From an uncultured Fusicatenibacter sp. (GTDB taxonomy: Bacteria; Bacillota; Clostridia; Lachnospirales; Lachnospiraceae), in NCBI GenBank assembly GCA_902493585.1, contig CABUPZ010000018.1:1-42091 (forward strand): 42,091 nt of DNA, written 5' to 3'. Shown here one piece after another: positions 32,420 to 40,756 of this stretch (within the stretch, counting starts at the first letter, position 1; every line of letters begins with the position of its first letter). A program made the position numbers and the translations under genes. The notes below the pieces were generated by a model, which had not been told where the DNA came from, did not search any database, and saw only the letters and a list, made by a program, of their open reading frames with translations.

Positions 32420-32445
32420 TGTTCAGCCAGCTGAATGGTTACAGA
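32420..32445 (+). repeat. CCGTTC/GAACGG hairpin, copy 3 (between the two PBP genes)
   Basis: TTCAGC (32422-32427) pairs with GCTGAA (32430-32435); then TGGTTACAGAATAAC, nearly the same tail as copy 1. It starts about ten bases after the stop codon. Confidence 0.6.
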
Positions 32446-32513
32446 ATAACAAAAGAAAATGCGGTGCGTATTGGAATCAGCAACAGCGAATTTTCAGATG
32501 CGCCGGTGAATAA

Positions 32514-32563
32514 CCCCATAAAAGCTTCCATATAGTGTTATTATAATGGAAGCTTTTATGGGG
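32514..32563 (+). repeat. Perfect 18-base inverted repeat at the start of the second PBP gene
   Basis: CCCCATAAAAGCTTCCAT (32514-32531) and its exact complement ATGGAAGCTTTTATGGGG (32546-32563) flank a 14-base AT-rich spacer. There is no T-run after it, so it is not an ordinary terminator. The right arm holds two in-frame ATG codons of the next gene. Confidence 0.9.
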
Positions 32564-32569
32564 TATTCT

Positions 32570-34318
32570 ATGCGTAAGAACAAAACTTATAACAAGAAGA
32601 AAATCGTGATCATTTTCTTTCTCTGTGTTCTGATGCTTCTGGGACTGATGGGGCGTCTGGTGTATCTGATGGTTTTCCGCTCGGACTATTATTCGGAAAA
32701 GGCAGATGAGCTTCATGAGCGGGAACGGGACATCAAAGCGGCGCGCGGAAAGATCCTGGATGCCAATGGGACCGTGCTGGCGGCAAACCGGACCGTCTGC
32801 ACGATCTCGGTAATCCACAGCCAGATCGAGGAACCGGAAGCGGTGATCTCCATGTTGGCAAAGGAACTGGAGCTGGATGAGGAGACGGTGCGGGGAAGAG
32901 TGGAAAAACGTTCCTCCATCGAGAGGATCCGGACGAATGTAGATAAAGAGACAGGTGACAGGATCCGTTCTTACGGGTATGCCGGCGTCAAGGTGGACGA
33001 AGATTTCAAACGTTATTATCCCTATGATGAGCTGGCTTCCAAGGTACTGGGGTTTACCGGGAGTGATAATCAGGGAATCATTGGCCTGGAAGTGAAATAT
33101 GAGGAAGTTCTGAAGGGAATTGACGGAAAGATCCTGACGACTACGGATGCCAGAGGCATCGAACTGGATGGGATCGGTGAGAGCAGAGTGGAGCCGGTTC
33201 CCGGATATGACCTGAAGATCAGTCTGGACGCCAACATTCAGGAGTACTGCCAGCAGGCTGCCGAAAAGGCGATGGAAGAGAAGCAGGCGGACGGTGTCTC
33301 CATCCTGCTGATGAATCCCCAAAATGGTGAGATCTATGCCTGCGTCAACGTGCCGGAATTTGATCTGAACGATCCGTTTACGCTCAATGACGGAACGGAT
33401 GCGTCGGCGCTCTCGGAGGAAGAGCTGCAGGACAAACGAAATCAGATGTGGAGAAACGCCTGTATCAATGATACCTATGAGCCTGGTTCTACCTTTAAAA
33501 TTATCACCATGTCGGCAGGACTGGAGGCAGGCGTAGTGACGCCGGAAGACACCTTTTCCTGTCCCGGATACAAGATCGTGGAAGACCGGAGGATCCACTG
33601 CCACAAGAGGACCGGACACGGGGCGGAAACTTTCGTGCAGGGCGCACAGAATTCCTGCAATCCGGTGTTCATCGAGGTGGGTCTGCGGCTGGGTGTGGAG
33701 GCTTTCTGTGACTATTTCCGTCAGTTCGGTCTGATGGAAAAAACAGGGATCGATCTGCCCGGAGAAGCGTCCACGATCATGCATAAGGAGGAGAACATCG
33801 GGCAGGTGGAACTTGCGACCATGTCCTTTGGACAGTCGTTTCAGATCACGCCGATCCAGCTTGCCACCACCGTTTCCTCTCTGGTGAACGGGGGCACAAG
33901 AGTGACACCCCATTTCGGCGTGGAGGTGCTGGACGAAGACGGAAATGTGGTGGAAAAACTGCAGTACGAATCCAGGGAAGGCGTTGTTTCCCAGGAAACA
34001 TCACAGACGGTGCGGGAGATCCTGGAGAGCGTGGTCTCGGAGGGATCCGGAAAAAATGCCTATATCGAAGGGTATGAGATCGGAGGCAAGACAGCAACCT
34101 CCCAGACACTTCCAAGGAGCGCAAACCGTTATATTTCTTCCTTTCTTGGTTTTGCTCCGGCAGGCGATCCGGTGGTGCTTGGTATCTGTATCATCAACAA
34201 TCCCAAGGGCATTTATTACGGCGGAACCATCTGTGCACCGGTGATGAGGGATATCTTTTCCAATGTACTGCCTTATCTTGGAATTGAAAAACAGGAGACG
34301 CCGGAAGAAGAGGAGTAA
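32570..34318 (+). CDS. Class B penicillin-binding protein, SpoVD-like, with KTA in place of KTG
   Basis: About 582 residues from ATG 32570, with an N-terminal membrane helix (IVIIFFLCVLMLLGLMGRLV), a dimerisation domain (RGKILDANGTVLAANR) and a transpeptidase domain. Motifs are STFK (EPGSTFKIIT) and SCN (QNSCNPVFIE), but the third motif reads KTA (GGKTATSQ). There is no PASTA domain at the end. In-frame ATGs at 32546 and 32558 lie inside the inverted repeat and have no ribosome site; GGGG at 32560-32563 suits 32570. Tandem class B PBPs are common in Firmicutes dcw clusters, one for vegetative septation and one for spore cortex. Which role this one has is inferred only. Confidence 0.88.
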   Translation: MRKNKTYNKKKIVIIFFLCVLMLLGLMGRLVYLMVFRSDYYSEKADELHERERDIKAARGKILDANGTVLAANRTVCTISVIHSQIEEPEAVISMLAKELELDEETVRGRVEKRSSIERIRTNVDKETGDRIRSYGYAGVKVDEDFKRYYPYDELASKVLGFTGSDNQGIIGLEVKYEEVLKGIDGKILTTTDARGIELDGIGESRVEPVPGYDLKISLDANIQEYCQQAAEKAMEEKQADGVSILLMNPQNGEIYACVNVPEFDLNDPFTLNDGTDASALSEEELQDKRNQMWRNACINDTYEPGSTFKIITMSAGLEAGVVTPEDTFSCPGYKIVEDRRIHCHKRTGHGAETFVQGAQNSCNPVFIEVGLRLGVEAFCDYFRQFGLMEKTGIDLPGEASTIMHKEENIGQVELATMSFGQSFQITPIQLATTVSSLVNGGTRVTPHFGVEVLDEDGNVVEKLQYESREGVVSQETSQTVREILESVVSEGSGKNAYIEGYEIGGKTATSQTLPRSANRYISSFLGFAPAGDPVVLGICIINNPKGIYYGGTICAPVMRDIFSNVLPYLGIEKQETPEEEE

Positions 34319-34402
34319 CAAATTCCTCCGGCCGAACTGCTGCAAAAAGAAAACAAACGTTGCATCGCAGATAAAAAAGCTATATACTGAAAGGTGTGTA
34401 TT

Positions 34403-35359
34403 ATGGAGATTCAGTTAGTGATGGCGGTCCTGCTGTCTTTTTCGGTCAGCGTAGGGCTGGGGCCTGTCATTATCCCGTTCCTGCGCCGGCTGAAGATCGG
34501 ACAGACGGAACGGACACAGGGAGTATCCTCTCATCTGAAAAAGGCGGGAACCCCCACGATGGGAGGATTGATTTTTTTGCTGTCCACCACAGTGACAGCG
34601 GTATTTTATGTAAAAGATTATCCAAGGATCGTCCCGGTGCTGTTCCTGACCCTGGGTTTCGGGCTGATCGGTTTTCTGGACGACTATCTGAAGGTGGTAC
34701 TGAAACGTTCTGACGGTCTGTATCCCAGGCAGAAAATGTTTCTGCAGATCGTGATCACGGCGGTTTTTGCCGTCTATATGATCCGTTTTTCCGGAATTTC
34801 GCTGGCGATGAAGATTCCCTTCTTTCCCGGAAAGGAGCTTTCCATCGGGTGGCTGTCTGTTCCGCTGCTGTTTTTTGTGGTACTGGGAACCGTCAACGGC
34901 GTAAATTTCACGGATGGACTGGATGGGCTTGCGTCCAGCGTGACGGTGATGGTGGCTGTCTTTTTCACCGTTGCGGCCGCCGGAAGCGGGATAGGGATCA
35001 CGCCGATCACCTGCGCCGTCGTGGGAAGCCTGTTGGGATTTCTGGTGTTTAACGTTTTCCCGGCAAAGGTATTTATGGGGGACACGGGTTCCCTGGCGCT
35101 TGGAGGATTTGTTGCAGGAACCGCCTATATGCTGCAGATGCCGTTGTTTCTGCCCATCGTAGGTTTTATTTATGTGGCGGAGATCGTTTCAGTGGTCATG
35201 CAGGTGACTTATTTCAAGGCCACCCATGGCAGGCGTATTTTTAAGATGACACCGATCCACCATCACTTTGAACTGTGCGGCTGGTCGGAGACCAGGATCG
35301 TAGCGGTATTTTCCATCATCACCGCGATGATGTGTCTGATCGCGCTGCTGGCAATGTAA
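34403..35359 (+). CDS. mraY: Phospho-N-acetylmuramoyl-pentapeptide-transferase
   Basis: At 318 residues it has about ten membrane helices. The conserved cytoplasmic motifs are GTPTMGG near residue 48, LDDYLKV near 94 with the Mg2+-binding aspartates, NFTDGLDGLA near 171, and HHHFELCGW near 288. MraY makes lipid I from UDP-MurNAc-pentapeptide and undecaprenyl phosphate. I chose ATG 34403 because AAAGGTG lies seven bases upstream; a GTG at 34394 overlaps that site. Confidence 0.96.
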   Translation: MEIQLVMAVLLSFSVSVGLGPVIIPFLRRLKIGQTERTQGVSSHLKKAGTPTMGGLIFLLSTTVTAVFYVKDYPRIVPVLFLTLGFGLIGFLDDYLKVVLKRSDGLYPRQKMFLQIVITAVFAVYMIRFSGISLAMKIPFFPGKELSIGWLSVPLLFFVVLGTVNGVNFTDGLDGLASSVTVMVAVFFTVAAAGSGIGITPITCAVVGSLLGFLVFNVFPAKVFMGDTGSLALGGFVAGTAYMLQMPLFLPIVGFIYVAEIVSVVMQVTYFKATHGRRIFKMTPIHHHFELCGWSETRIVAVFSIITAMMCLIALLAM

Positions 35360-35407
35360 CAGCGTACGGAGAATAGAAACTAGAAAGAACTTCTGGAGGA
35401 AAAGAAA

Positions 35408-36775
35408 ATGGATGTAAAAGGGAAACATGTACTGGTATTTGGTACCGGAAAGAGCGGGATCGGAGCTGCAGGGCTCCTGCATCATGAACAGGCAAAGGTA
35501 ATCCTCTATGACGGAAATGCCAAGCAGGATCCGGAGGAAATCCGCAGAAAGCTGGATGCGGGGGCGGATGTGGAGATCATTCTCGGGGAACTTTCGGACG
35601 AGGTGCTGGATCGTCTGGAGCTTGTCGTGCTGAGCCCGGGAGTGCCGGCGGATCTTCCGGTGGTGCTGAAAATGAAAGAAAAAGAGATCCCGGTATGGGG
35701 CGAAGTGGAACTGGCTTATCGGGTCGGAAAAGGAGAGGTGCTTGCCATTACCGGTACCAACGGAAAGACGACGACCACTTCCCTTCTGGGAGAGATCATG
35801 AAGGCGTACCGGAAAGATGTCCAGGTGGTCGGAAATATCGGAACCGCTTATACATCTGTGGCGCTGGATACGACCGAGGACACGGTGACTGTGGCTGAGA
35901 TCAGCAGTTTCCAGCTGGAAACGATTGAGAAGTTCCATCCGAAAGCCAGCGCGATCACCAATATCACAGAAGACCATCTGAACCGCCATCATACGATGGA
36001 GGAATACATAAGGGTCAAGGAGCGGATCACGGAGAATCAGACGATGGAGGATGTGTGCGTCCTGAATTATGAGGACGAAGTGCTGAGAGCCTTCGGGGAA
36101 AAGCTGATCCGTGAGCAGAAAGTGCAGGTTCTGTTCTTCTCCAGCCTTCGCGCGCTGCAGGACGGCATTTACTGTCAGGACGGCACGATCTGGCTTGCCG
36201 GAAACGGGGAGCGGGAACCGGTTGTCCGTACGGACGAGCTGAAGATCCTGGGACAGCATAATTATGAAAATGTGATGACTGCCGTTGGAATGGCGTACTA
36301 TGCAGGTGTTCCGATGGATGTGATCCGGAAAGCGGTCTGCGCGTTCCAGGGGGTGGAACATCGGATCGAGTACGTCTGTGAAAAGAACAGCGTGGTTTAT
36401 TATAATGATTCCAAGGGAACCAATCCGGATGCGGCGATCAAGGGCATCCAGGCGATGAACCGTCCGACCCTGCTGATCGGCGGAGGATATGACAAGCAGT
36501 CCACCTACGAGAGCTGGATCCGTGCGTTTGACCATAAAGTGAAGTATCTGGTCCTGATCGGAGAGACCAGGGAGAAGATCGCAGAGACGGCGCGCCGGGA
36601 GGGATTCCGCGAAATCCTGATGGCGGACAATCTGGAAGAAGCGGTGAAAATCTGCGCAGACAAGGCAGAACCGGGGGATGCGGTCCTTCTGTCTCCGGCG
36701 TGCGCAAGCTGGGATCAGTTTGACAGCTATGAACAGCGCGGGGATCTGTTCAAGGAATACGTCAGAGCACTGTAA
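35408..36775 (+). CDS. murD: UDP-N-acetylmuramoyl-L-alanine--D-glutamate ligase
   Basis: At 455 residues it has an N-terminal Rossmann domain (VLVFGTGKSGIGAAGLL), ATP loop TGTNGKTTTTSL near residue 115, NITEDHLNRHHTMEEY near 184, and HRIEYV and NDSKGTNPDAAIKG near 330. It adds D-glutamate to UDP-MurNAc-L-Ala. The RBS is GGAGGAAAAG before ATG 35408. Confidence 0.96.
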   Translation: MDVKGKHVLVFGTGKSGIGAAGLLHHEQAKVILYDGNAKQDPEEIRRKLDAGADVEIILGELSDEVLDRLELVVLSPGVPADLPVVLKMKEKEIPVWGEVELAYRVGKGEVLAITGTNGKTTTTSLLGEIMKAYRKDVQVVGNIGTAYTSVALDTTEDTVTVAEISSFQLETIEKFHPKASAITNITEDHLNRHHTMEEYIRVKERITENQTMEDVCVLNYEDEVLRAFGEKLIREQKVQVLFFSSLRALQDGIYCQDGTIWLAGNGEREPVVRTDELKILGQHNYENVMTAVGMAYYAGVPMDVIRKAVCAFQGVEHRIEYVCEKNSVVYYNDSKGTNPDAAIKGIQAMNRPTLLIGGGYDKQSTYESWIRAFDHKVKYLVLIGETREKIAETARREGFREILMADNLEEAVKICADKAEPGDAVLLSPACASWDQFDSYEQRGDLFKEYVRAL

Positions 36776-36780
36776 TTCTT

Positions 36781-36811
36781 CAGAGCAATGGAATTCAGAA
36801 ACATTGTTCTG
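36781..36811 (+). repeat. Hairpin after murD
   Basis: CAGAGCAATG (36781-36790) and CATTGTTCTG (36802-36811) match at nine of ten positions, with an 11-base loop. It starts five bases after the stop codon. It is not related in sequence to the CCGTTC family but takes the same position. Confidence 0.45.
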
Positions 36812-36852
36812 CATAGAATATAGTAAGAGAATGCCGGGGACTGGCGGTATTT

Positions 36853-37950
36853 ATGAAAATTTCTGAGAAAATTCTGCGGCCCGCACGGAAGACGGACAGC
36901 ACCCTTGTGGCGCTGGTCGTGCTGCTGATGATCGCAGGGCTGGTTTTGCTTTACAGCACAAGTGCATACAATGGCCGGGTGAAATTCAATGACCCGGCCT
37001 ATTATTTTAAAAAGCAGCTGTTTGCCGGGATTCTGGGATTTGCGGCGATGTATCTGATTTCCAGTATGGATTACCACCGGCTCCTGAAATATGCGCCGTG
37101 GCTGTATCTGCTTTCCCTGGGACTGTCCACAGCGGTTCTGTTTGTGGGAAGCTCCATCAACGGCTCCAGACGGTGGCTGACGCTTGGACCGCTGTCTTTC
37201 CAGCCTTCCGAATTTGCCAAAGTGGCGGTGATTCTGTTTCTGACCTGGATGGCGGAGAAAACGAAGCAGAAGCTGTCCGGCTGGAAATTTATGGTGATGG
37301 TATTTGTCGGGGTGCTGCCAATCGTGGCGCTGGTAGGTTCCAATAACCTGAGCACCGCGGTAATCATCCTGGGAATTGCGGTGATCCTGATTTTTGTTAC
37401 GAATCCAAGGTATCTGCCGTTTGTGGGAGTGGCGGGAGCGGGAACTGTCCTTGTCGCTGTGTTTCTCAGTTTGGAGAGTTACCGGCTGGAACGACTGGCA
37501 ATCTGGCGGAATCCGGAGGCTTACGAGAAAGGATTTCAGACGATCCAGGGGCTTTATGCCATCGGAAGCGGAGGCATTTTCGGAAAAGGGATCGGCAGCA
37601 GCCTGCAGAAGCTGGGCTTTGTGCCGGAAGCGCAGAACGATATGATCTTTTCCATTATCTGTGAGGAGACAGGGCTTGTGGGTGCCTGTCTTGTGATTCT
37701 GGCTTTCGGTCTGCTGATCTGGCGGCTGATGGTCACCGCTGTCCATGCGCCGGACCTGGCGGGAACCCTGATCGCGTCCGGGATCATGGGACATATAGCC
37801 ATCCAGGTCATACTGAACATTGCTGTTGTGACCAACACGATTCCCAATACGGGAATTACCCTTCCATTTATCAGTTACGGAGGGACTTCCGTCGCCTTTC
37901 TGCTGGCGGAAATGGGGCTTGCCCTTTCGGTTACACGTATGAGAAGATAG
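36853..37950 (+). CDS. ftsW: SEDS-family peptidoglycan glycosyltransferase FtsW
   Basis: At 365 residues it has about ten membrane helices and the SEDS marks: GSSINGSRRW near residue 97, FQPSEFAKVAVILF near 116, GSGGIFGKGIG near 238, and NTGITLPFISYGGTS near 334. FtsW polymerises lipid II at the septum together with a class B PBP. The ribosome site before ATG 36853 is weak (GGCGG). Confidence 0.94.
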   Translation: MKISEKILRPARKTDSTLVALVVLLMIAGLVLLYSTSAYNGRVKFNDPAYYFKKQLFAGILGFAAMYLISSMDYHRLLKYAPWLYLLSLGLSTAVLFVGSSINGSRRWLTLGPLSFQPSEFAKVAVILFLTWMAEKTKQKLSGWKFMVMVFVGVLPIVALVGSNNLSTAVIILGIAVILIFVTNPRYLPFVGVAGAGTVLVAVFLSLESYRLERLAIWRNPEAYEKGFQTIQGLYAIGSGGIFGKGIGSSLQKLGFVPEAQNDMIFSIICEETGLVGACLVILAFGLLIWRLMVTAVHAPDLAGTLIASGIMGHIAIQVILNIAVVTNTIPNTGITLPFISYGGTSVAFLLAEMGLALSVTRMRR

Positions 37951-37952
37951 CA

Positions 37953-37973
37953 GTTCCGTTGGCTGAACGGTGA
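37953..37973 (+). repeat. CCGTTC/GAACGG hairpin, copy 4 (ftsW-divIB gap)
   Basis: CCGTT (37956-37960) and AACGG (37966-37970) enclose GGCTG, three bases after the ftsW stop. It is a shortened copy. Confidence 0.55.
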
Positions 37974-38079
37974 TATAAGAAGGAAAAACAGACGAAATAT
38001 GAGTGGACAACAGCGGTCCGCTGGTGATAAACTGATAGCGGATCATGGTCCGAGAGATATTGAGGAGTAAATAAGAAAT

Positions 38080-39183
38080 ATGGGAGAAAAGAAAAAACGG
38101 AAAGGGAAAAAGAGACGCAGAAGGCTGACCAGGCTGCTCCTGCTGTGTGCGGGCATCCTTGTTCTGCTTGTGCTGCTTTTCTTTGTGATCTTTCAGACAA
38201 AAAACATTGAGGTCACCGGCAGCAACCGGTATACGGAGGATGAGATCCGACAGCTGGTGGAGCAGCAGGAGCCGCTTTCTTTCAATACGGTACTGCTGAC
38301 ATTTTTTCCTGTCCGTGCGGATTTTTCCGGTATTCCGTTCCTGGAGGATATTTCCTATGAACTGATTTCCCCCACGACGGTCCGTGCGGTCGTGGATGAA
38401 AAAACGGCGGTGGGATATGTGGAGGTCGATGGACAGAAGGCGTATTTTGACGAGGACGGCATTGTGCTGGAATGTATTCCGCAAGAGGAAGAGACACAGG
38501 AACAAGGAACACAGGAACAAGGAACACAGGAAGAAGTCGAGCGTCTGGATACACAGCCGCTGACGGAAGAAGATCAGACGGAAACACAGACCCGGGAGTA
38601 CAATCCGAATCTGGAGGATATCCCCCGGATCGAGGGACTGAATGCTGTATCTGCGTCGGTTGGCGAACAGCTTCCTGTGAGTGACACGGCGATCTTTGAA
38701 ACGCTGGATGCGCTGACCAGGCTGCTGGACCGCTTTGAGCTGTGGCCGGAGCAGGTGAATGTTTCGGAGGAGATGGAGCTGACGCTTATTTATGAAGGAA
38801 ATATCAGGATCCTTCTTGGAGGAGAGGAATACCTGGAAGAAAAGATCACGAAGCTCTCAGGCATTCTGCCGCAACTGGAGGGACTTTCCGGAGAACTGCA
38901 TCTGGAGGATGTGGACGAGCGCAATGGGGATGTAGTGTTTGCCAAGGATGTTCCGGAGGAAGAAGAGAGTCAGACAACAGAAGACGGCCAGGAAACAGAA
39001 AGCAGTCCGGAAGCAGAAGACGGCCAGGAAGCAGAAAGCAGTCAGGAAACAGAAGACGGACAGGAAACAGAAAGCAATCCGGAAACAGAGAATGGTCAGG
39101 AAAAAGTAACGGGTCAGGAGGCAGAAAACGACCAGGAAACAGAGGGGACAGGCGAAACCACCGGGCAGACGGAAGAGCAGTGA
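38080..39183 (+). CDS. divIB: Cell division protein FtsQ/DivIB with a Glu/Gln-rich repeat tail
   Basis: At 367 residues it has a very basic cytoplasmic N-terminus (MGEKKKRKGKKRRRRL), one membrane helix (LLLLCAGILVLLVLLFFVIF), a POTRA domain (TKNIEVTGSNRYTEDEIRQL) and a beta domain. A Q/E/T-rich loop (TQEQGTQEQGTQEE) lies in the POTRA-beta linker. The last 75 residues are degenerate repeats of TEDGQETESSPE type. DivIB works with FtsL and DivIC at the septum. It directly follows ftsW; murG, often found here, is missing. Confidence 0.9.
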   Translation: MGEKKKRKGKKRRRRLTRLLLLCAGILVLLVLLFFVIFQTKNIEVTGSNRYTEDEIRQLVEQQEPLSFNTVLLTFFPVRADFSGIPFLEDISYELISPTTVRAVVDEKTAVGYVEVDGQKAYFDEDGIVLECIPQEEETQEQGTQEQGTQEEVERLDTQPLTEEDQTETQTREYNPNLEDIPRIEGLNAVSASVGEQLPVSDTAIFETLDALTRLLDRFELWPEQVNVSEEMELTLIYEGNIRILLGGEEYLEEKITKLSGILPQLEGLSGELHLEDVDERNGDVVFAKDVPEEEESQTTEDGQETESSPEAEDGQEAESSQETEDGQETESNPETENGQEKVTGQEAENDQETEGTGETTGQTEEQ

Positions 39184-39247
39184 TCCCCAGAAAAACAGCA
39201 AATATCCCTGAAAATTTGAAAAATCTGCAAAAAAACCCAAAAAACAG

Positions 39248-39276
39248 TTGATAAATTTTGAAATAGATTATATTAT
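39248..39276 (+). promoter_or_regulatory. Promoter of ftsZ
   Basis: TTGATA (39248-39253), a 17-base spacer, TATTAT (39271-39276). It gives ftsZ a leader of about 160 bases that contains hairpin copy 5. Confidence 0.7.
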
Positions 39277-39307
39277 ATCTATATGTATGATTGAGCGAAG
39301 GCTGTTG

Positions 39308-39333
39308 CAACCGTTCAGCCAGCTGGACAGCTG
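39308..39333 (+). repeat. CCGTTC/GAACGG hairpin, copy 5 (ftsZ leader)
   Basis: CAACCGTTCAGCCAGCTGGA (39308-39327) continues as CAGCTG. It is a diverged copy, about 25 bases after the predicted ftsZ transcription start. Confidence 0.5.
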
Positions 39334-39440
39334 CAGGTTTTCTCATACATCTGACAAATAGACATATCTACCAGAAAAGGGATGACAGACCCGGAGGGAA
39401 ATATAGAGAGGCGAGTGGCCTAAGTAAGGAGGAAACACAA

Positions 39441-40625
39441 GTGTTAGAAATCATGACAAATGAGGCAGAGTCATCTGCTAAGATTATCGTCATCGGAGTA
39501 GGTGGTGCAGGAAATAACGCTGTCAACAGAATGGTGGAGGAGTCCATCGCAGGCGTTGAGTTTGTAGGCGTAAACACCGATAAGCAGGCGCTGACCATGT
39601 GCAAGGCTCCCACCATTTTACAGATTGGCGAGAAGCTGACCAAGGGACTGGGCGCAGGAGCAAAACCTGAGGTAGGCGAGAAAGCCGCTGAGGAGAGCGT
39701 TGAGGAACTGAAACAGGTGATGGAAGGCGCTGATATGGTATTCGTTACCTGTGGTATGGGCGGCGGAACCGGAACAGGTGCTGCTCCTGTTGTTGCAGGC
39801 GTTGCAAAGGAAATGGGCATCCTGACCGTAGGCGTTGTCACCAAACCGTTTAAATTCGAAGCAAAAACCCGCATGAGCAATGCTCTGATGGGAATTGAAA
39901 AACTGAAAGAAAACGTTGACACTCTGATTGTAATTCCGAACGACAAGCTGCTCGAGATCGTAGACCGCCGGACAACCATGCCGGAGGCGCTCAGAAAAGC
40001 GGACGAAGTTCTGCAGCAGGCGGTACAGGGCATTACCGACCTGATCAACCTGCCGGCGCTGATCAACCTGGATTTCGCGGACGTACAGACGGTTATGACA
40101 GACAAAGGCGTTGCACATATCGGTATCGGAGAGGCAAGAGGCGACGACAAGGCGCTGGAAGCAGTGCAGCAGGCAGTTGCAAGCCCGCTGCTTGAGACTA
40201 CGATCGAAGGCGCAAGCCACGTTATCATCAATATTTCCGGTGATATCTCCCTTATGGATGCAAACGACGCTGCAAGCTACGTACAGAACCTTGCAGGCGA
40301 GAACGCAAATATTATCTTTGGTGCGATGTACGATGACAGCGTATCTGACGCAGCGAAGATCACAGTTATCGCTACCGGTCTGGATGATGCGACCACAAGA
40401 CAGGCAAGCGTAAACGGAGAGACAAAAGGAAAGAAAGCGGCAGCACAGTCTGCAGCTCCTGAGCAGAAGAGAACAGCAGCTGCAAACAGCGGATTCCAGA
40501 TGCCGAAATTCAATATTCCGAACGCCGGAACAGGCGCAGCGGCTCCGCAGCCGCAGGCACCGCTGACCAGCAACGTGCCGAAGAAGGACATCCAGATTCC
40601 GGATTTCCTGAGAAATCGTAAATAA
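39441..40625 (+). CDS. ftsZ: Cell division GTPase FtsZ
   Basis: From GTG 39441 the protein has 394 residues. AGGAGG at 39428-39433 fixes this start; the frame is open to 39291 but that part has no homology. It has GVGGAGNNAVNRM at the N-terminus, tubulin signature GGGTGTGAAPVV near residue 107, NDKLLEIVDRRTT near 165 and DFADVQTVM near 210. A variable linker and the C-terminal tail KDIQIPDFLRNRK follow, the site that binds membrane tethers. FtsZ forms the division ring. A strong terminator follows, so ftsZ is the end of the cluster. Confidence 0.97.
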   Translation: MLEIMTNEAESSAKIIVIGVGGAGNNAVNRMVEESIAGVEFVGVNTDKQALTMCKAPTILQIGEKLTKGLGAGAKPEVGEKAAEESVEELKQVMEGADMVFVTCGMGGGTGTGAAPVVAGVAKEMGILTVGVVTKPFKFEAKTRMSNALMGIEKLKENVDTLIVIPNDKLLEIVDRRTTMPEALRKADEVLQQAVQGITDLINLPALINLDFADVQTVMTDKGVAHIGIGEARGDDKALEAVQQAVASPLLETTIEGASHVIINISGDISLMDANDAASYVQNLAGENANIIFGAMYDDSVSDAAKITVIATGLDDATTRQASVNGETKGKKAAAQSAAPEQKRTAAANSGFQMPKFNIPNAGTGAAAPQPQAPLTSNVPKKDIQIPDFLRNRK

Positions 40626-40635
40626 TTTTACAGTA

Positions 40636-40693
40636 ACATACAAAAAGAAACTGTACATCAGGTAAAAGTGGTGTACAGTTTCTTTTTTGTATG
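40636..40693. terminator. Bidirectional terminator between ftsZ and aroE
   Basis: ACATACAAAAAGAAACTGTACA pairs with TGTACAGTTTCTTTTTTGTATGT (key arms at 40637-40658 and 40671-40693) over about 22 bases with one bulge. It carries an A-run on one side and a T-run on the other, so it works for both converging genes. Confidence 0.85.
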
Positions 40694-40709
40694 TTATGTA
40701 TGAAATATG

Positions 40710-40737
40710 GCAGCCGTTCACCAAGCGGAACGGCTGC
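40710..40737 (-). repeat. CCGTTC/GAACGG hairpin, copy 6 (after aroE)
   Basis: A perfect ten-base stem, GCAGCCGTTC (40710-40719) with GAACGGCTGC (40728-40737), loop ACCAAGCG. It lies 20 bases after the aroE stop on the - strand. Confidence 0.75.
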
Positions 40738-40756
40738 GCATGTTATGAAAGATCAT

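Noticed and set aside
36727..38520. A 597-codon open frame on the - strand across murD, ftsW and divIB
   Set aside because: It crosses three well-supported genes and gaps between them and shows no domain; antisense shadow.
38486..38535. CRISPR-like or satellite array in divIB
   Set aside because: The short repeated units encode EQGTQ in frame and are part of the protein; no spacers exist. No CRISPR array, rRNA or tRNA gene was seen in the window.
39291..39440. A 50-codon N-terminal extension of FtsZ
   Set aside because: AGGAGG sits just before GTG 39441 and the FtsZ homology starts there; the extension covers a promoter leader and a hairpin repeat.
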